Shown here piece after piece: positions 33,275 through 40,956 of a stretch of 40,956 nt of DNA. The notes under the pieces are model-generated. The model was not told the DNA's origin, made no database searches, and worked only from the letters and a program-made list of their open reading frames with translations. The stretch covers positions 1-40,956 of the forward strand of contig CAJWXO010000001.1 in the NCBI GenBank assembly GCA_913049755.1, written 5' to 3'. The translations under genes and the position numbers were made by a program. This DNA comes from an uncultured Cryomorphaceae bacterium (GTDB lineage Bacteria > Bacteroidota > Bacteroidia > Flavobacteriales > Schleiferiaceae). Within the stretch, counting starts at the first letter, position 1, and every line of letters begins with the position of its first letter.

Positions 33275-33693
33275 CTTGGTGATCTTACCACAAAAGATTG
33301 TGGGTATTTTTCTCGCCATTTTTTTAATTTAAATTCTGCTGCGAGTTTAATTGAGAATAACCCTACTGAAATTTTAAAATTGGGTTCATCAAAGTGAAGC
33401 ATCAAATTCGTAGAATCTAATAATCCATTATAAATTTTCATTGCTTCTTTTCTAGTTCCGCTGAAAACCTGTATGGTATATCGTTCGATATTTCCAGATT
33501 GATTACTTGCGCCTTCCAAAGAAAGTTTTTTCACATGGGAACTCCAGGCCGAATCTAATACTGATCCTGAAATTATTATGATGCTATCATTTGTCTCTCG
33601 GTTAAAATGCCCATTAGTTTGCAAAGTATCTCCTTCCATCGCAAAAGAGAGGATAGAGGTGAAATAAAAGGTTAAAATATTCAGATATTTCAT
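33271..33693 (-). CDS. Exported SPOR-like domain protein
   Basis: The 140-residue product has a signal peptide (to about residue 19, LSFAME) and a C-terminal segment (about 70-137) resembling a SPOR domain: IERYTIQVFSGTRKEAMKIYNGL, then FKISVGLFSIKLAAEFKLKKW. SPOR domains bind denuded peptidoglycan at division sites, although in Bacteroidota many short SPOR-like proteins are uncharacterised. It stands alone on the minus strand between the rhodanese genes and the act operon. Confidence 0.75.
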   Translation of the reverse strand: MKYLNILTFYFTSILSFAMEGDTLQTNGHFNRETNDSIIIISGSVLDSAWSSHVKKLSLEGASNQSGNIERYTIQVFSGTRKEAMKIYNGLLDSTNLMLHFDEPNFKISVGLFSIKLAAEFKLKKWREKYPQSFVVRSPR

Positions 33694-33700
33694 TGAAATA

Positions 33701-33708
33701 CAAAGGTG
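33701..33708 (-). promoter_or_regulatory. Possible -7 box of the SPOR-like gene
   Basis: On the minus strand CACCTTTG matches TAnnTTTG except for its first base, and ends seven bases before ATG 33693. No -33 TTG is present. The spacing resembles that of leuS, ftsX and mrp. Confidence 0.3.
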
Positions 33709-33761
33709 AGGAAAAAGTGAAGATTATTTATTATTTAGAAACATTTTAAATTAGTAATACA

Positions 33762-33775
33762 CTGTTAAATAACAG
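33762..33775. promoter_or_regulatory. Inverted repeat upstream of the act operon
   Basis: CTGTTA-AA-TAACAG has perfect six-base arms. Its right end touches the expected -33 region of the act promoter (box at 33799-33806). It lies in the 132-base divergent space with the SPOR-like gene and is a candidate operator. Confidence 0.4.
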
Positions 33776-33798
33776 CTATCCACCAAGAGGTTGTTTTG

Positions 33799-33806
33799 TA
33801 CTTTTG
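33799..33806 (+). promoter_or_regulatory. -7 box of the act operon
   Basis: TACTTTTG matches TAnnTTTG exactly and ends 19 bases before ATG 33826. A -33 TTG at the usual distance is not seen, which would fit an activator-dependent promoter. Confidence 0.5.
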
Positions 33807-33825
33807 TAACTCCTAAAAAGGGCTT

Positions 33826-35127
33826 ATGAAAAGCTGTAGATTGTACATGTGTAAAGGTTTCTTGAATTCTTTGTTATTGCGGATATTCACTATTGTATTG
33901 ACAATTAGTGCCTTATCGATTACCGCTAGTGCCGAAGTAGATGTTAATCTTGGCAAAAAACTGTTTAAATCGAACTGTGCTTCATGCCATAAGTTGGATA
34001 AAAAGATGATCGGCCCTGCTCTTTCTGGCGTTACTCAAAGAAGATCTGAGGAATGGTTACTTAGGTGGATTCGAAATAATGCTGAGTTAAGAGCATCTGG
34101 AGATGCCGATGCCAAGGCGATTTTTGAAGAGTACAATGGATCTGTCATGACAGCTTTCCCTGCTCTTTCTGATGATGATATAAAAAGCATTTTAGCATAT
34201 ACGGATGCAGTACCAGCTGTTGTGATTCCAAAAGATGTCCCATCAGCTCAACCAGTTGCTGAGCCGGCGAATGATTTATTCCTGATGTATGTTTTGGGCG
34301 CCTTCTTGACACTGTTCATCATACTTCTTCTTCGAATAAGAAATACTTTGAAGCAAATTAATGGGGATAATTCTTCAACAGTTATTCAAGATTTTAATGC
34401 CTTAACTCAATGGTTAATTGGAAATAAACGTTTCATGACTGCAGCTACAATCGTAGTAACTGTTGGGTTCCTTCATCAATTATTTTGGTTTTTAATGGGT
34501 ATAGGGGTAGAAGTGAATTATCAGCCAATTCAGCCCATTGCTTTTAGTCATAAGATCCATGCTGGAGAAAACCAAGTTGACTGTAATTACTGTCATACTT
34601 CTGCACGTCAATCGAAACACTCTGGTATACCTTCTACAAATGTCTGTATGAATTGCCATATGTACATTGATGGCACTGAAATTTTAAATGATGCAGGTCT
34701 CCCAAAATATGCAGGAGAACGTTCGCCTGAAATATCAAAAATATATGCCGCAATTGGATGGGATGCAGAAAATAGATCTTATATCGAAAACTACGAGCAA
34801 AAGCCTGTAAGATGGATTCGAATTCATAATTTACCAGATCTAGTATATTTTAACCATGCTCAGCACGTAACCGCTGGTGGAGTTGAATGTCAAACCTGTC
34901 ATGGACCAATCCAGGAGATGGATGTTGTTTATCAATATTCAGAATTGACCATGGGCTGGTGTATTAATTGTCACCGGGAAACTGAAGTTAATACCGCGAA
35001 TGGGTATTATGCTGACCCCGTAAATGGTGGAAAAAGCATAAATGAACGCCTTGCATCAAAGTTTCATGATGAAATCATTACTGTTGAAAAAATTGGAGGT
35101 CTAGAATGTGGTAAATGTCACTATTAA
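33826..35127 (+). CDS. actA: Alternative complex III subunit A, hexahaem cytochrome c
   Basis: The 433-residue protein carries six CxxCH haem sites: C51-H55 in an N-terminal monohaem cytochrome c domain (about 40-130), and five more in the C-terminal domain (C253-H257, C274-H278, C355-H359, C379-H383, C428-H432). Two membrane helices (about 152-170 and 203-225) separate the parts, after an N-terminal export signal. ActA belongs to alternative complex III, which oxidises quinol and reduces a cytochrome c or terminal oxidase. The fused N-terminal cytochrome domain adds to the usual pentahaem core. It is first in actABCDEF, nine bases before actB. Confidence 0.93.
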   Translation: MKSCRLYMCKGFLNSLLLRIFTIVLTISALSITASAEVDVNLGKKLFKSNCASCHKLDKKMIGPALSGVTQRRSEEWLLRWIRNNAELRASGDADAKAIFEEYNGSVMTAFPALSDDDIKSILAYTDAVPAVVIPKDVPSAQPVAEPANDLFLMYVLGAFLTLFIILLLRIRNTLKQINGDNSSTVIQDFNALTQWLIGNKRFMTAATIVVTVGFLHQLFWFLMGIGVEVNYQPIQPIAFSHKIHAGENQVDCNYCHTSARQSKHSGIPSTNVCMNCHMYIDGTEILNDAGLPKYAGERSPEISKIYAAIGWDAENRSYIENYEQKPVRWIRIHNLPDLVYFNHAQHVTAGGVECQTCHGPIQEMDVVYQYSELTMGWCINCHRETEVNTANGYYADPVNGGKSINERLASKFHDEIITVEKIGGLECGKCHY

Positions 35128-35136
35128 CTATTTAAC

Positions 35137-38100
35137 ATGGCTATAGAAAAAGTTTATTGGAAAGGATTTGATCATCTGGCAAATACAGAAGTTTCAAAGC
35201 GTCTGTCGGAAAATGAATTTTCGGAAGATATTCCTATTGATCAATTTCTGGGAGATGATAATCTTATGGCTAACTCATCAACTAGCCGTAGAGATTTTTT
35301 AAAATATTTAGGTTTTTCCACAGCAGCAGCAACTTTAGCTGCATGTGAGCAGCCAATAATTGAGAGTATTCCCTACGTCGTAAAGCCAGATAGTTTAACT
35401 CCAGGGATGCCAACCTATTATGCTACGACTTATGTGGATGGTCAGGATTTTGCATCAATTTTAGTCAAAACTCGGGAAGGGCGACCGATAAAAATTGAGC
35501 CAGGAGATAAGACTCGCTTTAACTGGGGAACTAATGGAAGAGCTCAAGCTAGTGTGCTTTCTCTTTATGACTCCTCTAGATTAAGGGAACCTATCAAGAA
35601 TGATATACAAACTGATTGGGCCACAATCAGTAGTGATTTAAAAAATGCCGTTGAAGAATCGGTAAATGATGGAAAGCAATTCATGTTGCTTACCGGTTCA
35701 ATTTTTAGTCCTTCTTTCAAGTTAGTCGTTGAGGATCTACGACAGACATATGCAAATTTTGTTCATGTTGAAATTGACGCAGTTTCATCTTCTGAAGTAT
35801 TGGATGTTTGGGAAGGTTTAACTGGTGTAAGAGCACTGCCATGCATAGACTTTATGGCTGCGAATCTAGTTGTCTCTTTCAATGAAGACTTTCTTTCCTC
35901 CGGAACACCTCAACAAGTAGCTTCAGATTATGCTTCTCGCAGAAAGCCAGGGAGAGGAATGCTTCGTCATATTCAGATTGAATCAAATCTAAGTTTAACC
36001 GGATCAAACGCGGATAAGCGTATTAAAATTAAACCTTCTCAAGTAGGTTTGTCATTATCTTATCTTTTAAAAAGGGTTTCAGGTTCAAATCATTCTGTTG
36101 GTAAAATTGAGAAATTTTTGAAAAATCAACTCGATAGTATTGCAAAAGAATTGATATCGTCAAAGGGAAAATCAGTTGTCTTGGTTGGCGGGAATTCGGG
36201 AGCTAATGCATATTTATCAGCGGCTTTGAATGCTGCATTAAAAAATATTGGTACTACTATACGCCCTGATAAACCTATTTACTTAAGGTCAGGCAATGAC
36301 CGTGCTTTTCAAAATGCAATTGCGGACATGAATGCTGGTAGTGTTGGCACTGTAATAGTTGCAGGGCCAAACCCCGTTTATAATAGAGTTGGTTTTGACT
36401 CTGCTTTGAAAAATGTTAATTATTCTTTGAGTTTAAACGATCGTTTTGATGAAACTGCTGGCGCAACAACTGCAGCAGCACCTGTTCCTCATTATTTGGA
36501 GTCATGGGTGGATTATATCCCTACCAATTTAGACTTTTCAGTTTCTCAACCAGTTATACGGCCTCTCTTTAATAGTAAGCCCACAATAGAAGTATTGTCT
36601 GAATTATTGGGGATAAACAAATCCGCTAAAGATTTAGTCAAGGAAAGTGTTTTGGCTCAGGGATTGAATTGGTCTCAAACCTTACATGATGGCGGCGCTT
36701 CGTTAAAAATTGATGCACGGATTCCATCTTTTATAGAAATCTCAGAACGTTCACTTGCAGGTTTAGAAATTGCAATGGAAACGGCTGGTTCAGTGGATAG
36801 TGGTCCAATGGAATTAGCTTTATACCAAAAGACTGTTGGTGCTGGTTATCAATCAAATAACCCTTGGTTACACGAGTTGCCAGATCCTATTTCAAGGGTT
36901 TGTTGGGATAACTATTTAACGATTTCTGCATCTGATGCCCTTAGTATGGGGTTTGTCAACGAGACCCAAAGTAATGGAGCTCTAGATGGTAGCTTAGCTG
37001 ATATACAAGTAGGCGAGCGAGTTCTAAATAATGTACCTGTATTAATTCAACCAGGTCAGGCTTCTGGTACAGTTGGTTTGGCTTTAGGTTATGGTAGAAG
37101 CCAAGTCGGAAAAGTTGCAGACGGACTTGGAGTTAATGCTTATGCTCTTAATCTTTTAAAGGGTTTTGGAGTTGTAAAAATAATTCCTGTTGAAGGTATG
37201 CATGAATTTGCATCTACTCAATTAGGTAATACAATGATGGGACGGAAAATTGTTAATGAGGTGTCATTATCTGACTTCATTAATGACCCCAAAGGTTCAT
37301 CATGGAATGAAAAGCCAACATATCACACTCTTGATGGCACAATAAGTGCAGATGAGGCAAACCTCTGGGAAAACCATGATCACGAAACTATGCACATGTG
37401 GAACATGAGTATTGACCTAAATAGTTGTCATGGTTGCGGAGCCTGTGTAATTGCCTGTCATATTGAAAATAATGTCCCAGTAGTAGGGAAAGAGGAGGTT
37501 CGTAATTTTAGAGATATGCACTGGTTGCGTATTGATAGATACTACTCTTCCGATATGACACCAGAACGGGCTGATATGGAAGATGTTGGTGTTGTAAAAA
37601 AATATGCTGAAATGGAAAAACCTGGTGTGAGCCCTGAGGTTGTTTTCCAACCAGTGATGTGTCAGCATTGCAACCATGCTCCTTGTGAGACTGTATGCCC
37701 TGTTGGCGCGACAGTGCACTCAAGAGAAGGACTCAACCACATGGCATATAACCGCTGTATTGGTACCAGATATTGTGCAAATAACTGCCCATATAAGGTT
37801 AGAAGATTTAATTGGTTTAATTACCAAAAGAATGAGCAATTCTCATCTGTAAACCCAGCTCAAGATGATCTTGGGAGAATGGTTCTTAATCCCGATGTTA
37901 CTGTCCGCTCAAGAGGAGTAATGGAAAAATGTACCATGTGCATACAAAATATTCAATACGGAAAATTAGAAGCGAAGAAAGCGGGAAGGCCACTTAAGGA
38001 TAGAGAAATAAATTGCGCCTGTGAATCTGCTTGCGATACTGGCGCAATTACATTTGGTGATGTCAATCTGCCTAATAGCGCTGTCCAAATTGCAAAAAAT

Positions 38101-38184
38101 GATAGTCGATCATACCATCTTCTTGAAGAGGTTGGTACTCAGCCTTCAGTATTTTATCAAACTAAAGTTCGAAATCGAGTTTAA
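35137..38184 (+). CDS. actB: Alternative complex III subunit B, Fe-S protein
   Basis: The 1015-residue product has a Tat-type motif inside its N-terminus (STSRRDFLKYLG, R51/R52) with LAAC at 67-70. A molybdopterin-oxidoreductase-like domain (about 80-730) follows, then a ferredoxin-like domain (about 750-1000) with cysteine groups CHGCGACVIAC, CQHCNHAPCETVC, CIGTRYCANNC, CTMC and CACESAC. In known ActB the first domain carries no molybdenum cofactor and the second carries three or four Fe-S clusters that relay electrons. It lies between actA and actC with gaps of 9 and 17 bases. Confidence 0.95.
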   Translation: MAIEKVYWKGFDHLANTEVSKRLSENEFSEDIPIDQFLGDDNLMANSSTSRRDFLKYLGFSTAAATLAACEQPIIESIPYVVKPDSLTPGMPTYYATTYVDGQDFASILVKTREGRPIKIEPGDKTRFNWGTNGRAQASVLSLYDSSRLREPIKNDIQTDWATISSDLKNAVEESVNDGKQFMLLTGSIFSPSFKLVVEDLRQTYANFVHVEIDAVSSSEVLDVWEGLTGVRALPCIDFMAANLVVSFNEDFLSSGTPQQVASDYASRRKPGRGMLRHIQIESNLSLTGSNADKRIKIKPSQVGLSLSYLLKRVSGSNHSVGKIEKFLKNQLDSIAKELISSKGKSVVLVGGNSGANAYLSAALNAALKNIGTTIRPDKPIYLRSGNDRAFQNAIADMNAGSVGTVIVAGPNPVYNRVGFDSALKNVNYSLSLNDRFDETAGATTAAAPVPHYLESWVDYIPTNLDFSVSQPVIRPLFNSKPTIEVLSELLGINKSAKDLVKESVLAQGLNWSQTLHDGGASLKIDARIPSFIEISERSLAGLEIAMETAGSVDSGPMELALYQKTVGAGYQSNNPWLHELPDPISRVCWDNYLTISASDALSMGFVNETQSNGALDGSLADIQVGERVLNNVPVLIQPGQASGTVGLALGYGRSQVGKVADGLGVNAYALNLLKGFGVVKIIPVEGMHEFASTQLGNTMMGRKIVNEVSLSDFINDPKGSSWNEKPTYHTLDGTISADEANLWENHDHETMHMWNMSIDLNSCHGCGACVIACHIENNVPVVGKEEVRNFRDMHWLRIDRYYSSDMTPERADMEDVGVVKKYAEMEKPGVSPEVVFQPVMCQHCNHAPCETVCPVGATVHSREGLNHMAYNRCIGTRYCANNCPYKVRRFNWFNYQKNEQFSSVNPAQDDLGRMVLNPDVTVRSRGVMEKCTMCIQNIQYGKLEAKKAGRPLKDREINCACESACDTGAITFGDVNLPNSAVQIAKNDSRSYHLLEEVGTQPSVFYQTKVRNRV

Positions 38185-38201
38185 CGGAGAAATAGGGAAT
38201 T

Positions 38202-39590
38202 ATGCATTATGAATCTAACGTCCGTGAGCCTCTTATACTAGGTGATAAATCTTACACAGATATCACCAATGATGTTGCTCGCCCTATAGAGACTAAAGCT
38301 CCAAGGTTATGGTGGATTGCCTTCTCGATAGCTTTTACTATGATGCTTTGGGGCTTTGGATGTATTGCTTATACCATTGGAACGGGAATTGGTGTTTGGG
38401 GTTTAAATAAGACTGTTGGTTGGGCTTGGGATATTACAAATTTTGTCTGGTGGGTTGGTATTGGCCATGCTGGAACTTTGATTTCGGCAGTACTACTTCT
38501 TTTCCGTCAAAAATGGAGAATGGCGATAAATCGATCGGCAGAGGCAATGACAATCTTTTCTGTTATTCAGGCTGGGCTATTTCCCTTGATCCATATGGGA
38601 AGGCTATGGCTAGCCTACTGGGTATTCCCATTTCCAAATCAGTATGGCTCTCTCTGGGTTAATTTCAATTCACCTTTACTCTGGGATGTTTTTGCGATTT
38701 CGACTTATTTAACCGTTTCAACTGTTTTTTGGTACACTGGTCTTATCCCAGATTTTGCTATGATTCGTGATAGAGCCATCAACCCTCTCCAGAAGCATAT
38801 TTATCGAATTCTTTCTTTTGGTTGGGGAGGCAAAGCCAAAGCATGGCAAAGATTTGAAGAAGTATCATTGGTGCTTGCCGGTCTGGCAACTCCACTTGTT
38901 TTATCTGTTCATACCATTGTTTCTATGGACTTTGCAACTTCAGTAATTCCAGGATGGCATACAACTATATTCCCTCCCTATTTTGTTGCTGGAGCAATTT
39001 TCTCTGGATTTGCTATGGTTAACACCCTTCTTTTAATAGTTCGGAAAATTTTTAAAATGGAAGACTATATAACGATTCAACATATTGAGATGATGAATAT
39101 TGTTATTATGGTAACGGGTTCAATTGTTGGAGTGGCATATATAACAGAGCTTTTTATCGCTTGGTATTCAGGAGTCGAGTATGAGCAATACGCATTTTTA
39201 AATAGAGCAACTGGTCCTTATTGGTGGGCTTATTGGTCGATGATGACTTGCAATGTTTTTTCTCCCCAATTTATGTGGATAAAGCGGTTACGAACAAACC
39301 TTATTTTCACTTTTATCATTTCTATTGTTGTAAATATTGGAATGTGGTTTGAAAGATTTGTGATTATTGTAACTTCTTTGCACCGCGACTATCTGCCTTC
39401 TTCGTGGGCAATGTTTTCACCAACATTTGTTGACATAGGAATCTTTTTAGGCACCATAGGCTTTTTCTTTGTTTTGTTTTTACTTTATGCTAGAACTTTT
39501 CCAGTGATTGCTCAGGCTGAATTGAAAACAATTTTAAAATCTTCAGGGGACTCCCAGAAACAATATCACGATCCAAATGGCACACACTGA
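38202..39590 (+). CDS. actC: Alternative complex III subunit C, NrfD/PsrC-like quinol-binding membrane protein
   Basis: The 462-residue integral membrane protein has about ten helices of the NrfD/PsrC family and is the likely quinol-oxidising subunit. Segments such as FVWWVGIGHAGTLISAVLLL, LFPLIHMGRLWLAYW, SVHTIVSMDFATSVIPGWHTT and FERFVIIVTSLHRDYLPSSW are typical of ActC and ActF. It overlaps actD by 14 bases, so translation is coupled. Confidence 0.95.
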   Translation: MHYESNVREPLILGDKSYTDITNDVARPIETKAPRLWWIAFSIAFTMMLWGFGCIAYTIGTGIGVWGLNKTVGWAWDITNFVWWVGIGHAGTLISAVLLLFRQKWRMAINRSAEAMTIFSVIQAGLFPLIHMGRLWLAYWVFPFPNQYGSLWVNFNSPLLWDVFAISTYLTVSTVFWYTGLIPDFAMIRDRAINPLQKHIYRILSFGWGGKAKAWQRFEEVSLVLAGLATPLVLSVHTIVSMDFATSVIPGWHTTIFPPYFVAGAIFSGFAMVNTLLLIVRKIFKMEDYITIQHIEMMNIVIMVTGSIVGVAYITELFIAWYSGVEYEQYAFLNRATGPYWWAYWSMMTCNVFSPQFMWIKRLRTNLIFTFIISIVVNIGMWFERFVIIVTSLHRDYLPSSWAMFSPTFVDIGIFLGTIGFFFVLFLLYARTFPVIAQAELKTILKSSGDSQKQYHDPNGTH

Positions 39591-40095
39591 TAATAGCCCC
39601 TTAATTAGAGCGATATATACAGATGATGATGTGGTATTATCAGCTGTAAAAAAATTACGCGAAAAAGGAATGAAAATCAAAGAGGTTTATTCTCCATTTC
39701 CTATCCACGGACTAGATAAAGCTTTGGGCCTAAAGGAGACTAGAATTGCTATGGCAGCTTTTATGTATGGATTATTTGGCTTAACAGTTGCAATTGCCTT
39801 GACCGCATATACAATGAATTTTGACTGGCCTCAAAATATCGGAGGAAAGCCCAGTATGACATGGGGGGCTAATATGCCAGCGTTTGTTCCTATTTTATTC
39901 GAATTAACAGTTTTTTTTGCCGCTCATTTAATGGTTTGGACTTTCATGATAATCAATAGACTATATCCGGGTGCAAAAGAACAGAATCCTGACCCTCGAA
40001 CAACTGATGATCATTTCATGATTGAGGTACATTCAGTAAAAGGGGTAATGGATGTTTTAAAAGCATCTGGGGCAAAAGAAATTTCTGAAGCTTAA
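39577..40095 (+). CDS. actD: Alternative complex III subunit D (DUF3341)
   Basis: The 172-residue product has a cytoplasmic N-terminal domain (about 1-55, with VKKLREKGMKIKEVYSPFPIHGLDKALG) followed by two membrane helices (about 58-78 and 105-128) and a C-terminal tail, DHFMIEVHSVKG. This is the DUF3341/ActD architecture. It is a structural membrane subunit of alternative complex III without its own cofactor. It overlaps actC by 14 bases and lies two bases before actE. Confidence 0.94.
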   Translation: MAHTDNSPLIRAIYTDDDVVLSAVKKLREKGMKIKEVYSPFPIHGLDKALGLKETRIAMAAFMYGLFGLTVAIALTAYTMNFDWPQNIGGKPSMTWGANMPAFVPILFELTVFFAAHLMVWTFMIINRLYPGAKEQNPDPRTTDDHFMIEVHSVKGVMDVLKASGAKEISEA

Positions 40096-40097
40096 AT

Positions 40098-40700
40098 ATG
40101 ATGATGAAATTAGATACACTTAAAATTATATTGGCTTCTGGTTTATTGATTGGAGTTATGGCCTCATGTAATAGTGACAAAACAACTCCAGGTTATACTT
40201 ATATGGATGATATGTATCGATCACCAGCTATCAAGACATATGAACCTTCATCAGATAATCCCAGACAGACATCTTCACTAACTCCAGTCGAGGGCACTAT
40301 TTCAAGAGGATATGTGCCTTATGATCTACCTAATACAAATAAAGGTTATGAAGATTCAAAATCAAATACTTCGGTGCCAGCTAATTTTTCAGCTTTAGAT
40401 CCTCAAGAAGGAAAAGAATTATATGGTCAATTCTGTTCTCATTGCCACGGGGATAAAGGAGATGGAAATGGTATTCTCATGGAGCGTGAGAAAATTCTAG
40501 GTATACCGGGATATGGTCGAGATCGTTTACCTGATATTACGCCAGGATCTATCTATCATGTTATAATGCATGGAAAAAATAATATGGGCTCGCATTCATC
40601 TCAATTGAATTACGACGAGCGTTGGAAAATAATCAAGTACGTCTTGAAGCTTCGAGAGGATCAATCTGCAATATTGGCTGAGGCCACCGCTGCTAAATAA
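40098..40700 (+). CDS. actE: Alternative complex III subunit E, monohaem cytochrome c lipoprotein
   Basis: The 200-residue product has a lipoprotein signal with lipobox VMASC (Cys 24), then a linker and a class I cytochrome c domain with the haem site CSHCH (C113, C116, H117) and Met residues downstream near IMHGKNNMGSH for the axial ligand. It is the periplasmic monohaem cytochrome that takes electrons from the complex. Three ATG codons in a row begin the gene, so the exact start is ambiguous by one or two residues. Four bases separate it from actF. Confidence 0.93.
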   Translation: MMMKLDTLKIILASGLLIGVMASCNSDKTTPGYTYMDDMYRSPAIKTYEPSSDNPRQTSSLTPVEGTISRGYVPYDLPNTNKGYEDSKSNTSVPANFSALDPQEGKELYGQFCSHCHGDKGDGNGILMEREKILGIPGYGRDRLPDITPGSIYHVIMHGKNNMGSHSSQLNYDERWKIIKYVLKLREDQSAILAEATAAK

Positions 40701-40704
40701 CTTA

Positions 40705-40956
40705 ATGCTGAATACGATGTTTGTTTTTACTTCAAAAGCCAAAATTTTAGCTATATCCCTTACGATCGTTGGTCTAATTATGATACTTATAGGATTTAAC
40801 ACTCCTGTAACTCATGATTCACCCCAATCCCATGCTGTAGTTTCACATGCTGGTGATGTTCATGTTGGTGATGTTCATGTTGGTGATGTTCATGCTGGTG
40901 ATGTTCATGCTGGTGATGTTCATGCTGGTGATGTTCATGCTGGTGATGTTCATGCT
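40705..40956 (+). CDS. actF: Alternative complex III subunit F, 5' part only
   Basis: The frame opens with ATG at 40705, four bases after actE, and is cut by the window end after 84 codons. It encodes MLNTMFVFTSKAKILA, one membrane helix (about 13-31) and then a polar, His-rich segment built from the pentapeptide HAGDV or HVGDV. ActF of Bacteroidota has a first helix followed by a loop before the NrfD-like helices, and its place in the operon matches. The rest of the protein is not visible, so the call relies on position and the N-terminal pattern. The repeat array is unusual. Confidence 0.8.
   Translation, partial: MLNTMFVFTSKAKILAISLTIVGLIMILIGFNTPVTHDSPQSHAVVSHAGDVHVGDVHVGDVHAGDVHAGDVHAGDVHAGDVHA
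40846..40956 (+). repeat. 15-bp tandem repeat in actF, running off the window
   Basis: Seven full copies and a six-base partial copy of CATGCTGGTGATGTT run from 40846 to the last base. Copies two and three read CATGTT at their start, the others CATGCT. The period is a multiple of three and in frame, giving HAGDV/HVGDV units. The array is not complete here. Confidence 0.97.

Noticed and set aside
40846..40956. Tandem repeat considered as a CRISPR array
   Set aside because: The units are contiguous, 15 bp long and have no spacers; they encode an in-frame peptide repeat.
1..40956. Mobile element, prophage or defence island
   Set aside because: No transposase, integrase, phage structural or nuclease-toxin gene, no terminal repeats and no tRNA target site were seen.

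Overview
The window is a compact, AT-rich bacterial chromosome segment from the phylum Bacteroidota. The evidence is: type IX secretion (T9SS) sorting domains and a PorV/PorQ-family barrel; a TonB receptor with a carboxypeptidase-regulatory N-terminus; promoters of the TTG-N21-TAnnTTTG type; the gene run ftsX-DUF3098-uppP-truB-queA; and an actABCDEF alternative complex III operon. A marine-type Flavobacteriales or a relative is my best guess, but I cannot assign a genus. I see no rRNA, tRNA, CRISPR array, insertion sequence or phage gene. No gene-free stretch reaches 300 bases; the longest is 11576-11820.

Region 1 (1-11575, minus strand) is a tightly packed seven-gene operon for envelope and secreted proteins. 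In transcription order it encodes a secreted endonuclease/exonuclease/phosphatase-fold enzyme, a large T9SS-type secreted protein with calcium-loop motifs, a T9SS cargo with two OB-like domains, a lipoprotein, a TonB-dependent receptor, a PorV/PorQ-family barrel and a propeller-like lipoprotein cut by the window edge. Junctions are overlaps or gaps below 10 nt. It reads as a surface system for degrading and importing something, possibly nucleic acid or phosphate esters. This is the best candidate for an undescribed system. It is transcribed divergently from a PhoB/PhoR-like two-component pair, and a perfect 14-bp palindrome lies between them.

Region 2 (11821-22498) holds the two-component pair, tryptophan 2,3-dioxygenase, an M23 peptidase with a non-ATG start, leuS (minus strand), then ftsX, DUF3098, uppP, truB and queA. 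Region 3 (22540-33693) holds a small barrel protein, an exported propeller-like protein coupled to rlmN, and an iron-sulfur/redox module (mrp, nfuA-like, ferredoxin reductase, 2Fe-2S ferredoxin). It continues with a YebC-family gene, an S9 peptidase, two different rhodaneses and a SPOR-like protein. Region 4 (33826-40956) is the act operon for quinol oxidation, broken inside actF by the window end.

Two patterns cut across regions. Several genes have a TAnnTTTG box only 4-8 nt before the start codon, implying nearly leaderless mRNAs and revising some starts. The sequence also ends inside a 15-bp in-frame tandem repeat encoding a His-rich HAGDV array in ActF.
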